A stretch of 64,000 nt of DNA from Amborella trichopoda (GCF_000471905.2 NW_006494865.1:1042278-1106277), one strand, 5' to 3'; numbered from the stretch's first letter, positions 45,195 through 56,480 are shown. Notes: generated by a model not told the origin, from the sequence alone. Numbers and translations are program-made.

Positions 45195-46466
45195 ATACGC
45201 TCAAAGAGAGCCAATCACAAGTCGGGCAATGCAATACTCTCAACGCATGCTGACAATTACACATAATTGGCGATGCAATACACTCAATGCATGCCAATCA
45301 CAAGTCGGACAATGCAATACATCTCAAAGCATGTCGACAATTATACGTCATTCGCCATGAGATACACTCAAAGCATACCAATTGTAAGTCAGACAATGCA
45401 ATACATCTCAAAGCATGTCAACAATTAGACATCATCGACCATGCGATACACTCAAAGCATGCTAATCGCAAGTCGAACGATGCAATACATCTCAAACCAT
45501 GTCAACAGTTATACATCATTTGCCATACGATACACTCAAAGCATGCTAATAGCAAGTCGAACAATGCAATACATCTCAAAGCATGTCGACAATTATACAT
45601 CATTGGCCATGTGATACACTCAAAGCATGTCAATCGCAGGTCAGACAATGAAATACATTACAACGCACGTTGACAATTATACATCATTAGCCATGCGATA
45701 TACTCAAAGCATGCCAATCACAAGTCGGACAATGCAATACATCTCAAAGCATGTCGACAAATTTACATCATTGGCCATGAAATACACTCAAAGCATGCCA
45801 ATCGTAAGTCTGACAATGCAATACATTTTAAAGTATGTCGACAATTACACATCATTGGCCATGCGATACACTCAAAGCATGTCAATCTTAAGTCAGACGA
45901 TACAATACATCTCAAAGCTTGTCGATAATTACACTCATTGACCATGCGATACACTCAAAGCATGCCAATCACAAGTCAAACAATGCAATATATCTCAAAT
46001 CGTGTCGATAATTATACATCATTGGCCATGCGATACACTCAAAGCATGTCAATCGCAAGTCGAACACTGCAATACATCTCAAAGCATGTCGACAATTATA
46101 CATCATTGGCCTTGCGGTACACTCAAAGCATGCCAATCCTAAGTCAAACATGGAATACTTCTCAAAGCATGTCAACTATTATACATCATTTGCCATGTGA
46201 TACACTCAAATCGTGCCAATCGCAAGTTGGATAATGCAATACATCTCAAAGCATGTCGCGAGTATACATCATTGGCCATGCGATACACTCAAAGCATGCC
46301 AATCTCAAGTCGGACAATGCAATACATCTCAAAGCTTGTCGACAAGTATACATCATTGGCCATGCAATATACTCAAAGCATGCCAATCAGAAGTCGGATA
46401 ATGCAATACATCTCAAAGCATGTCGAAAATTATGCATCATTGGTCATGCGATACACTCAAAGCAAG
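45195..46466 (-). repeat. 84-bp tandem array, about 15 units, in place of pol
   Basis: CACTCAAAGC-type anchors lie at 45281, 45365, 45449, 45533, 45617, 45701, 45785, 45869, 45952, 46036, 46120, 46203, 46286, 46370 and 46454: period 84 with three steps of 83. Each unit is itself two diverged halves of about 42 bp sharing (G)CAATACA(T)CTCAAAGCATG. Since 84 is 28 codons, plus-strand frames stay open over several units (for example YTQSMPITSRTMQYISKHVD repeated), but the 83-bp steps break them. Single related motifs are in both Tek-1 LTRs and, in the other orientation, at 60180-60360 in Tek-2. Confidence 0.93.
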
Positions 46467-46659
46467 CCAGCCATTCACATACCACAGTATTGCAATAGTC
46501 AAAACTCACAGATCACAAATCATAATATGGTCATGCAATACACTCAAAGCATGCCAAGAAATCTCATTGAACACTTATATGACATATCAAAGTGATGCCA
46601 AAACAGAGTAAAAAAGCAATCAAACACGAACAAAATTCTAGCATCTCATAAAACAATCA
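46467..46659 (-). other. Tek-1 spacer between array and gag
   Basis: One further stray CAATACACTCAAAGCATGCC unit at about 46537; otherwise AT-rich and noncoding. A minus-strand CAAG|GTAAGC at the end of gag (about 46665) resembles a splice donor. Confidence 0.4.
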
Positions 46660-47658
46660 AAGGGGCTTACCTTGGTTCCCCTTCGCCTCCTGATCCACAA
46701 GTGCAAACACTCGGCCTTGAGCCCTTGGCTTAGGCTCACCTCCCATTGTAGGGAAGTTTATGATCAAGTTATCTAGCTGGCCACACTTAAAACATGGCTT
46801 CGTCTTCAGCTAGCACTCAGGAGACGAGTGACCAAGCTTCCCACAAGAACCACACAGCACTGGCTGGTTCTACTTAATATCATCCTAAAAGGTTTTCTAA
46901 ACCTTACCATATCTCTGGCCTCCTTTCTCTTTAAAACCTCTAGGAGGCAGGGGCCTTGCCTTCCGCTTCTCCATCCTTAGCCGGTACTGATCACATTCTC
47001 TCTCTATTTTTATGGCTAGCTGCACTAATGGGGAGAAGGTCTTTGAATTTTTCGATATTACCCCCTTCCTTATATCTTGCCTGAGGCCTCTCCCAAACTT
47101 ACTTGCTCTACGAGCCTCCGTATTGATAAAGTGCGACGCATATCGAGACAGTTCCAAAAACTTAGTCGCATACTGCTCCACAATCAATTTTCCTTGCGGC
47201 AATTCTATAAACTCGACTTCTTTCCTCTCCTTCATAGAGTAAGGGAAATATTTCTCATTAAAGGCTTCCAGAAAATTTACCCAAGTAAGTATAGCCTCAA
47301 CTTCTTCTCAGGCCTGCTAGGCTGAACGCCACCAATGTTCGGCGTCCCCTTCTAGCATGAAGGTACCTAGCCTCAACTTCTGCTCATCTGTGCATTGCAA
47401 GACTCTAAAGATCTTCTCAACTTGCATCGGCCATCTCTCGACTTCCTCTAGTCCACCATGCCTCGCAAAAGCGGGTGGCCTGAACTTCTTAAACTTCTCA
47501 ATAAAACTACTATCATATAGTCTTGGGCCGGAGGCAGTCGGGGTCAACATATTCTCCTTCATCATCTAGGTCATGGCCCTTAAGGTCTTGAAAAATTCAT
47601 CGAGGGCCTCAGTATTTCCATTACTCAGACTCACGTCATCAATACGAGGCCTTGGCAT
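46660..47658 (-). pseudogene. Tek-1 Gag
   Basis: Minus-strand frame from ATG at 47658. It reads MPRPRIDDVSLSNGNTEALD, a stop (TAG, 47569), LTPTASGPRLYDSSFIEKFKKFRPPAF, VERWPMQVEKIFRVLQC and LRLGTFMLEGDAEHWWRSA. Two stops follow, then FPYSMKERKEVEFIELPQGKLIVEQYATKFLELSRYA, IERECDQYR and a CCHC knuckle CGSCGKLGHSSPEC (about 46860-46810). A second knuckle is decayed (CFKCGQLDN), and the frame ends in GRVFALVDQEA, which normally leads into protease. This is the standard chromovirus Gag order. The stop count shows it is no longer coding. Confidence 0.92.
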
Positions 47659-47751
47659 TCTGACCTACAACAGGAGAACTCTAGTCACCAAACGAACCAA
47701 AACAATTCTAGAGACACTTCTTAGACTCACTAGGTCAAAGATATCCTGACT

Positions 47752-47763
47752 GCTCTGATACCA
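47752..47763 (-). other. Tek-1 primer-binding site
   Basis: Minus strand TGGTATCAGAGC, four bases inside the 5' LTR. It is the classic plant initiator-tRNA-Met primer site. Confidence 0.95.
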
Positions 47764-47767
47764 TAAA

Positions 47768-50581
47768 TGTCATGACCACACCCCTCGACCCCTATCGTCC
47801 CATACCAGAGGGTGACAGGGTGCGGTATCGCGATCACAGAGGTCGCGAACATCACTCTGGTGGGAGTGTCACATCACATATGATAGGCAGAATCAGAAAC
47901 AAACCACAAAAAAAAAACTAAAACTCCCACCAGAAACATAACAAAAGATGGATAAATTAAAAACCAATCATATGCATAAACAGTCTCCAAGGTCATTACT
48001 ATAATATCCAAAATATTACAATCGTCCAAAAAACTGCTGGCCCACCATCGAAATACATAACTTCAATAACAACAACTGCATGACCGACGACCAACAAACA
48101 CGTACACAAGAACGACATAAGAACAAGGATCCACTCGTCGAGTGCGGGCTTTCCGTCCATCAAACATGATCACCTCCCGTCGCTTTCGACCTATAGCAGT
48201 CAATCTACAAGGGTGGAAGCAAATGAATGAGCTAAAAAGCCCAGTATGTAGATCACAACATTATGCTTTCCTGCCTATGAGTATTATCACACAACACAGA
48301 TCAAGAGTCTAAGCCATGCTCATCAAACAGGAGACTTGCATCACAATTATCTCACAATTATAGGATGAGGCTTATCAGGTAAAGCAAGCACAATATAAGA
48401 TATCAGAACTCACATTTGTTTATTATCATAGATATTCCCAGTACAGAAAATGGATATCACCAGCTAATTTAGTTCAGCAAGACCTTTCCTCAAGAGTGTC
48501 ATCATATTCATTCCTTACTATTACGCATTCATTTATAACTAAAAAATGTTCCACAGTATACATACTTATCACAAAGGAGCAAACTCTTATTTCATGATAA
48601 AGCATATTTCATCCCTTAGCACTCACAGAGTCAGGTAGTGCATTACACTCCAAGGCATGTACATTATTGGCATCAAACACACAAGAGGGCCGTGCAATAC
48701 TCTCAAAGCGGCACCCACTCATATAACAAAATCAGAATATCCACTACCAATGGAGGACCCATTGTGTAGTGGTCAGAATTACAGTATCAGATAATGCAGT
48801 ATGCCCAAAGCATTTCAAGAAATCACTTATTATCTCGTGGTCATGCAATACGCTCAAAGCACAAAGCACACCACTTAGCCACTTGACACAGTATGGTCGC
48901 ATAATCAGGCCCAGCAATACCCTCAAAGTAGGTACCTCACTAATATCAAACAGTCACATATCTTAGGCAATGCAATACGCTCAAGCATGCTGAGAAGTCA
49001 CACATAGCTTATCACCTCATGCGCATGTCATGAGAAGTTACATGTCTCAGGCAATTCAATACGCACAAGGCATGCTGAGAAATTCTCATATCACTAGAAA
49101 TGTCATCATGTCACAGCTGGTCGTGCAATACACTCAAAGCACGCCAATATCTCAATATGCGGGTACCAACACTCACACAGTAGGTACTCATACACAGAAC
49201 ACATAAGCAGCACTGTGCCATCATTCACAAAGTAGGTCTCCATTCATGTATCACATTTCACATAATGATGATAGCAGTAGCTTGTCATGATAGTAGAAAT
49301 ATCTCATTTTTTGTGTGGCACATGACATTTTAACAGTATCGCAATGACAATACTATAGTAATAGTGACATTATTTCAATTAAGCATTACCGCTCAATTTC
49401 TTTCCATCAAGGCTGTGACATGTGCTTACCATTAGGGTCGTAATCATTAAACCATTTAGACTTTGAAGACGGTTCCAAAACCAAATTTCCTCTTATATTT
49501 CGAATCAGGGTAGTTTGAAAACAATTGGACCTTGCTTGGCCCCTCAAACGTTTATAAGAATGAAGATGTTTTATCTGAAATCTGTTCTGCAGTGAAGTTA
49601 ATGACATGTCTTAAAAATTTTCTTCATGACTCACAATCAAGAAGAAATTCCAGAAAGTGCTCAACATGTGACTTAAAGCTTACTCATGAACCGTTCAAAT
49701 GGCTATTTTTTGGAAGAAAATGGACCCCTTTTGTTTAGTAAAAAATCCGTGACGACAGAGGCATAAATTTTGAGTTTTATAAAAGTCTTCCACAGTGACA
49801 TATTGTTACAATTAATCATATAACTCTTAAATTAGGGAGAATTTTGAAAAGTGCTAAACATGTAGTCCCATGCTTATTCAAAAATATTTCAAATGGCAGT
49901 GGTTTGGAAGAAATAGGACCTCATTTAGTTGTTCATAACTCTTAACATCAGAGACATCAGCTCTGTGCTTTTACTAAAACTGTCTACGGTGATCTACCGG
50001 CATGTTTGGAAGTATAACTTTCAAAGAAGCAATGTTCTTAGAAATTTTCACAGTCTGATAACAATGAAATTCATGCACATATCACATCATATCTTCCAAT
50101 CTATCAAGAATATCACGTAGACATAGAATCAAACTAACACTATACTCATAAAGCTTTCAAATGGTGGTGGTTTCAAGAAATTCTGAGATTATTTGATAGG
50201 TTAACAGAGGGACGTAAAAACCCCAATACTCCTTGGAATTCCACAATCCAGCCATAACATAACTCAAAGATCAAAGCATAACTTCTAAGCTATACATGAT
50301 AATCACATGAATCCAATTCTAGCTTAAACTAGACTCACAAGCGCATCAACTCACATATTTACAGGCCCAACAGAAATAACAATAGTGCATATCATATTAT
50401 ACAAAGGAGCCTAAATTTCTGGAAAAACAAATCACAAACACATATATGCAATTCCTATTCTTTCACACAAATTTCAATACAATCTCATGCTAATATCATG
50501 CATGAGGAGAGAGAGAGAACAAGCATGGAGACATAATGATTATGGTTACAACAAGCATGGGAAACAAAATGATTATGAGAA

Positions 50582-50612
<31 letters not shown>

Positions 50613-51047
50613 TAGCTCCCTAGACTACCATGCACTCAACCACTCACGCACGGCAGTACACGATCGGCATTGGGCAACTTAATTGTCGCTGGCCTCTCAC
50701 ACAACTCCAACCGACGCTGGCCTCTCACACAACTCCAACCGGTGCTCGGCAACTTAATCATTGTTGGCCTCTCACACAACTCCAACCGGTGGTCGGCAAC
50801 TTAATCATTGCTGGCCTCTCACACAACTCCAACCGACACTGACCTCTCACACAAGTCCAATCGGCGCTGGCCTCTCACACAACTTCAAGAGGCACTGGCC
50901 TCTCATACAACTCCAATAGACTCTGGCCTCTCACACAACACCAATGGGCACTGGCTTCTCACATAACTCCAACGGGCACTGGCCTCTCACATAACTCTAA
51001 CCGGCGCTGGCCCCTTCTCCTCAGTCGGGAAAAGTTTGGATATTACA
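47768..51047 (-). mobile_element. Tek-1 5' LTR (minus strand), promoter deleted
   Basis: Plus-strand ends TGTCATGACC...GATATTACA. It is collinear with 40484-44897 but lacks the internal duplication and the segment matching about 44072-44380, which holds the TATA and GTAAGT. The join is at about 50500 (ATCATGCATGAGGAGAG). The first 100 bases differ from the partner at roughly one in six positions, so the insertion is old. Confidence 0.93.
50690..51018 (-). repeat. 28-bp tandem repeat in U3, about 10 units
   Basis: Same unit as 44549-44862. Two units carry an extra GGCAACTTAATCATTG.TG insertion, absent from the other LTR except once near its edge. Confidence 0.87.
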
Positions 51048-51052
51048 ATACC
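51048..51052 (+). other. Target-site duplication of Tek-1, right (ATACC)
   Basis: Exact match to 40479-40483. Confidence 0.9.
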
Positions 51053-51930
51053 CCACAACTGGGGCAACAAAAAAAAAATGAAAAAAAAAAGAGGGGGGTG
51101 AGTCCCCAAAACAAGGAAGGGGCACCCCATTTAGTTTAACAAAAAACAAATACCTATATGAGCGGCACGTCTCGTGCCACCAGGGCGACAATGTCCATGT
51201 CGCCCAACCTTTAGAAGTGCCGCCCAAAAACTTGTTTAAAAAAAAATAAAAAATTTAAACACGAACCCTGTCACCCACCCGGGGGGCGACACAACACGTG
51301 TCGCCCACCTAAGTTATAAAAAAAGAGAAAAAAAAACAATATATATATATATATGAGCGACATGGGTCGTGTCGCCCACCTCAGTTATAAAAATAAAAAT
51401 TATGGGCGGCACATCTTGTGTCGGCCACCTCATTTAGTCAAGCAAAAAATAAAAAAAATTATATGGGCAGTACGTCTTGTGCAACCAGAGCGACAAGACC
51501 CATGTCTCCCCCCTCAATTATAACAAAATAAAAAAAATAAAAATAAAAATTTATGGCCGGCACATCTCATGCTGCCCACCTTATTTAATCAAAAAAAAAA
51601 AACAAATTTATAAGGGTGGCACGTCTTGTCCCGTTCCACCCACCTCAATTATAAAAAAAAAAAAAAAATGTGCTGCCTGGGCGACACGACCCGTGTTGCC
51701 CACCTCGGTTATAAAAAAAAAAAAAATTCATATGGGTGGCACATCTCATGCCACCCTAGCAACACGACCAATGTAGCCCACCTTAATTAAAAATAATAAT
51801 ACTTAACCCTAGTCGGCACTAGACGTGCCGCCAAAAACCTTATTTAAGAAATGTTTTTTGCATATGGGTGACACGATCTATGTCGCCCATCTCATTTAAA
51901 TAAAAAAAAAAAAAAAAAAAATTGGTGGGA
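51053..51930 (+). repeat. Array of GGGCGACAC/GTGTCGCCC hairpins between A-runs (Tat-E 3' UTR)
   Basis: About ten units of the form GGGCGACACGACCCGTGTCGCCCACCTCA then TTATAAA and a poly-A run. The best, 51284-51306, is a perfect 9-bp inverted repeat around AACAC. Others are diverged (TGCCGCCC, GTGTCGGCC). An (AT)n run is at 51339-51354. One diverged unit (GGGCGACACGGGGAGTGCCGTCC) lies in the LTR at about 53629. Confidence 0.8.
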
Positions 51931-52280
51931 TTGTTTTTCGCCTATTTTGTCCCGGTCTGATCCCAAGGCATTTTAATAATAATAAAATCATCTTTTTTAT
52001 AAAATGAATTTATGAAATAAACTGTTTTCAAATGATTATTTTAATAATAAAAAAAATGATGTTTTTTATAAACTGACTATTTGAAATGAACTGTTTTGAA
52101 ATTATTTTGAAGTGGATTGGTTTCGGACATCCTGTCAGAGGCTCCTCAGTGGCATGAGCCTAAACTGCTAACCTATTTTTCTGAAAATTTCATGAAAAAA
52201 TTCAAAAAATAAGGATACTCCTTGGTGGCATGAGCGTAAACTGCTAACCAAAGTTCAATCCAGGGCACAACCACCCTGTT
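51931..52280 (+). other. Tat-E 3' UTR, AT-rich, no gene
   Basis: Repeats of a short AATAATAAAA...TTTTTTATAAA.TGA..TTATGAAATAAACTG motif and two copies of GGCATGAGC.TAAACTGCTAACC (about 52152 and 52218). No coding signal. Confidence 0.5.
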
Positions 52281-52478
52281 TCAATGAAAAAACATCGAAC
52301 CCGTGTGACGTTAAAGATCCAAAACAAAAAAAGAAAAACGTCAAACTCGTGCGACGCTAAAGAGACGAGACAGGAAAAACGTCAAACTCGGGTGACTTTA
52401 AAGAGCCGAGACATGAAAAACGTCCAACTTGTGCGACATAAAAGAGCCGCGACAGGTAACGTCTAGCCCCGTATGACG
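52281..52478 (+). repeat. 41-bp tandem repeat, about 5 units
   Basis: Unit AAAAACGTCAAACTCGTGCG plus ACGCTAAAGAGACGAGACAGG, with diverged outer units. Part of the Tat-E 3' UTR. Confidence 0.85.
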
Positions 52479-52491
52479 TAAAATGTCGAAT

Positions 52492-52612
52492 GTGTTCAGG
52501 GCACAACCACCCTGTTCAATGTTGTTCAAGGCACAACCACCCTGTTCAATGTTGTTCAGGGCTGAACCACCCTGTTCAATGTGTTCAAGGCACAACCATC
52601 TTGTTCAAACGT
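52492..52612 (+). repeat. 29-30 bp tandem repeat, 4 units
   Basis: Unit GTTGTTCAGGGCACAACCACCCTGTTCAAT. The inner AGGG...CCCT can pair. An isolated unit is at about 52262, left of the 41-bp array. Confidence 0.88.
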
Positions 52613-53322
52613 CTATCCCCGTATGACGTAAAAGGGTCAGGTGTATGGTCGAAATTAAACTGCTTAGAAGGCTCTATGGTTGTAGGAGTTAAAACTGCTC
52701 ACCAACCTTGTTTTTCAAAATATCTTTCTCTTTTCAATATTTTCACTATATGTCTTGTGATTTCAAAATCTTTAATTCCTTTATTAAAATCGTAGCATGT
52801 CCTTACTTTGGGTTCTACTTCAAATCTCCCCTACTCTCAAAATTTCTAAAACATTTTCTAAAACGAAGGAGCTTGGACACTCGTGTATGATGAATACTGT
52901 GTTTTCCACGATTGCCGCATTGCTGCCTGTCTCTCGCTTTGGATTCGGCCAGACAAGTCTCTTCCTATAGAAAGACATTCCCTATAGACAGCCTTAGGAA
53001 ACCCTAAGGAGATCAAAGAAATACCAGGGTTAAAAATTAAAATTGTGAATACCCTTGACGTCAAGTGGCATGGCCAGAAAATCTAACTCGAGTTTCAAGC
53101 TTGTGTAACTCATCAACATCTCACACCGAAAACCTTAGGAGGAAAATGCCCTAGGTGGGTGAGCTCGGTGAGCACAATGACTTGGAGGGATTGTTGGTAT
53201 GCCCCCTGACCACGTGACTTCATGATGAAATTTAAAATGTATGCTTTATCTTTAATGTTTGTCTGCCCCTCGAAGGATAGGGAACGCCAGAATGTCCACT
53301 TCTTTGCCACTCACCTGTCCCT
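52613..53322 (+). other. Tat-E 3' UTR, right end, no gene
   Basis: No recognisable coding region. It carries the repeat of the 40189 sequence at 52670 and leads to the polypurine tract. Confidence 0.5.
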
Positions 53323-53342
53323 CGAAGAACAGGGGGGGCAAC
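53323..53342 (+). other. Tat-E polypurine tract
   Basis: GAAGAACAGGGGGGGCAAC directly before TGTAGACACCCC, a very common start of plant gypsy LTRs. Confidence 0.85.
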
Positions 53343-54350
53343 TGTAGACACCCCATTTTAAATTTAGAAAATTTTGTAGTTTCTTGAACCCTTAGGACCA
53401 TACTTAACCTAGTAAACCCAAATCCATAGTTCACATAGTAAACTCGAAACCCTCCAAAAACCCTGTTTTGACCCAGATTCCTTTAAAAGCTCTGTTTTAC
53501 CAAAACAATCATTAAAAATAGTACAAAATTCCTTTTTGACTCAAATTTTCTCTGAGATCTTCAAAAGAGGCTGAGGAACACACCTAAAAATAAAAAATTC
53601 AATTTCAACAATTTGGTTTGGGCGACACGGGGAGTGCCGTCCAAATCCGGAACCCTCAAAAACACGTTTTAACTGAGTTTGTTGGTTGGTCACGAGAAGA
53701 TTTTTACCCCAAAAAATTCTCCCCCCCTTTTAGGATATTTTTGAGACCATTTACATGGAGAGAGAAACAAGAGGAAAACTTCAGAGAGAGATTTTTGGAG
53801 AGAGACGAGAGATTAGAGACACTGAAATCCTGTACTATGTGAGAGACACAGTGAGACCCCCCTAGAAGAATCCCAACCTATAAAACCTTGGACTTAAGAC
53901 AAAATAACCTTAGTTCTAAATCATTTTAAGGGCACAACCTCCCTACCACTACCAGAGACTTCTTGATTGACATCTGGACCAGAAGGGCAAGAAGAACTGA
54001 TTCTTATATGGGTGAGCCCCAGAAGGCTCGGGAGTCCCGGGCCATCCGGCATAGTTTGGTATCATTTTCAACTCTCTCTCTTTCTGGATTTATTTATTGA
54101 TTTATTTTATTTTGATTCTTTTTTAGTAATTCTCTCTAAAAATCATAGTTTTGATATCTTGGATCATGCTGGCTTCGCACAAATCTGACAGCAGATTTGC
54201 TCATTTCTGGGCAGATCTAACCTTAGATCTGAATTCGATTTGTCCCACCTACTCTACTATTTCATTTTCATTAGTTTTAAGGTGTCATATCTGAGAGACC
54301 GTCATTTTGAGATATCTTTGATTTTTCACGATAAACAATATTTTCTCTTA
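53343..54350 (+). mobile_element. Tat-E 3' LTR, right end uncertain
   Basis: Starts TGTAGACACCCC. It holds the single GGGCGACACGG hairpin-like unit at 53629, a purine-rich run (53758-53820, GAGAGA-type) and a possible TATA, CCTATAAAACC, at 53879. The right end is not visible: homology to X-LTR begins in the CT-rich stretch near 54356. Confidence 0.7.
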
Positions 54351-54355
54351 TTCCC

Positions 54356-54972
54356 TCATAGTTTTTGCTCTCTCTCCTCTTCTTCTTTTCCCTCTTCTTT
54401 CTCTTTCTCCTCTCTCATCTCTCTTTCTTTTCTCTTCTCTTTCCTTCTCCTTTCTTTTCCTCTCGTTTGACCAAGGGAGATTAAGACTAGCACTGTCGTA
54501 GTAGTCTCGTCGTCGAACAGTATTGTCGTCGTGCCGGTCTAAATTATCATGCCTGTCTTACTATAGCCATCGTGTCAGGCTGGCTAGTATTAGTTATGTC
54601 ATCTAGTAGCATTGTCGCCATGCCGGTCTGAGTTACCGTGCCCGTCTTGCTACCACATCGGGTCAATCATCTACTGGTCTAGCCACTGTGTTAATCTAGC
54701 TGTTTGGTCAAATTCTCCTTTCCCCTTTCTTCTATTTTATCTCTTTCTTTTCCTTTTCTGCACCCCAATCTCTATCCTCTTATTCTTCTCTTCTTCTTTT
54801 GGATGTGCACGCCTGTGTACATTCTTCCAAAGACAAGGTGGGGTCCCTTAACCCACTTGTCTTGTAAAATTAACCATGTGTGTGTGTTTGTAGAAAAAGG
54901 AGAGTACAGGTCAAGGGAGGTGATTTCGAATCAGTTGTAGGACAAGGGGGCTTTCTTCGTGATCTAAGAGGG
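54356..54972 (+). mobile_element. X-LTR4, right-hand fragment only
   Basis: Matches the last part of the X LTRs: CT tract, TTTGACCAAGGGAGATTAAGACTAGCAC, GGTCTGAGTTACCGTGCCCG, CAAAGACAAGGTGGGGTCCC and CTTCGTGATCTAAGAGGG. It stops at 54972, where the others continue into (C/T)GCCCA(C/T)G and then the LTR end. The next base starts Tek-2 coding sequence. Confidence 0.85.
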
Positions 54973-56040
54973 TACATAGACTGGTTGTTCACACACCAAG
55001 CCACTGTTGACTGTTATGATAAGACTGTGATCTTTAAACCCCCTACCCGACTTGAACTGTGGTTTGTTGGTATCAAGGATGCTCCCGTCTACATTTTATT
55101 TCGGACCTTCGGGCCTATGATCTTATGGCTAAAAGATGAGTTGGATATTTATCCTGTGGTAGAGAATCGGGTTGTCCAGTCTAAGTTAGAAGAGATACCA
55201 GTGGTAAGAGAATACCCTGAGGTTTTTCCGGAGGAGTTGTCCTCTTTGCCTTCGGTAAGGGAGAAAGAGTTTGAGATAGATGTGGCCCCTGGTACTACTT
55301 TCATCTCTAAAGCCCCATATAGAATGGCCCTAGCAGAATTGAAGGAGCTGAAGAGCAATTGCATGAGTAGTTGGAGAAGGGATTCATCCGGCCTAGTGTG
55401 TCACCTTGGAGTGCACCGGTCCTTTTTGTGAAGAAGAAGGATGGGTCCATGAGGCTTTGCATCGATTATAAGCAATTGAATCAAGTAACAATGAAAAACA
55501 AGTACCCTCTAGCTAACATTGATGACCTCTTTAAACAACTTCAAGGGGCTTAAGTGTTTTCTAAGATTGATCTTCGAATGGGTTATCATCAGTTGCATGT
55601 CAAGGAGGGAGATGTTCCAAAGACTGCGTTCAAAACCCAATATGGTCACTATGAGTTTTTTGTGATGCCATTCGGATTGACTAATGCCCCGACTATTTTC
55701 ATAAAATTTTGTTGTGGTCTTTGTTGATGATATTTTAGTGTGATCGAATAGCCTAGAGGAGCATGACCAGCACTTGAGAATAGTCCTTTAGACTCTTAGG
55801 TCTGATAATTTGTATGCCAAGTTGAGCAAGAATGAGTTTTGGCTTTCTAGTGTGGCCTTTCTTGGGCACATTGTTTCTAAGGATGGGGTTGCGGTTGACC
55901 CTTATAACATTGAAGTTGTACTCAAATGGGGAGGACCGACCAACGTGACTGAGGTCCGTAGTTTTCTGGGGTTAGCTGAATATTACTAGTTCTGTAAAAA
56001 GATTTTCTAAGATAGCACTCTCTTAACTCGGCTGACCCAA
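54973..56040 (+). pseudogene. Tek-2 protease tail and reverse transcriptase
   Basis: Begins IDWLFTHQATVDCYDKTVIFKPP, the end of a chromovirus protease. A linker ends EEIPVVREYPEVFPEELSSLP. A frame change near 55355 leads to [58 protein letters not shown], stop, [13 protein letters not shown] and [11 protein letters not shown]. About 30 bases are missing near 55700, then VVFVDDILV (55718-55741) keeps the catalytic pair. [19 protein letters not shown] and [11 protein letters not shown] end the domain. The [14 protein letters not shown] and SKIDLR.GYHQ motifs mark Tekay/Del chromoviruses, unlike the Tat RTs. Confidence 0.92.
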
Positions 56041-56480
56041 AAGGATGTGAAGTTTGTGTTGTCAGATGATTGTAAGAAGAGATTCCAGGAACTCAAGAAG
56101 AGACTGACCATCGCTTCGATATTGACCTTACCCGAAGGAAATGAGGACTTTTTAGTTTACACCGATGCCTCTCATATCAGATGTGTACTTATGCAGCGAG
56201 GGAAGGTCATTGCGTATGCCTCAAGACAATTGACATCGTATGAATAGAACTATCAAACTCATGATTTAGAGCTCGCGACTATAGTATTTACCTTGAAATC
56301 TGGAGACACTATTTGTATGGAGCCCAATTTAATGTATTAACAGATCATAAGAGCCTCAAGTATCTATTCTCTCAAAGGCAAAGAAGATGGATGGACCTGC
56401 TGAACGATTATGATTCACCCTGGCAAGACTAATGTGGTAGCGGACACTCTAAGAAGGAAGACCGTGGTATCGATGGATTA
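56041..56480 (+). pseudogene. Tek-2 RNase H
   Basis: Reads DVKFVLSDDCKKRFQELKKRLTIASILTLPEGNEDFLVYTDAS (catalytic Asp), CVLMQRGKVIAYASRQLTSYE, stop, [17 protein letters not shown] (Glu). A deletion or frameshift then precedes the connection to integrase ([12 protein letters not shown], the second Asp region). Single RNase H, as expected for a chromovirus. Confidence 0.88.

Noticed and set aside
45195..46466. CRISPR-like regular array
   Set aside because: Units repeat over their full 84 bp without unique spacers, and the setting is an LTR retrotransposon in a plant genome.
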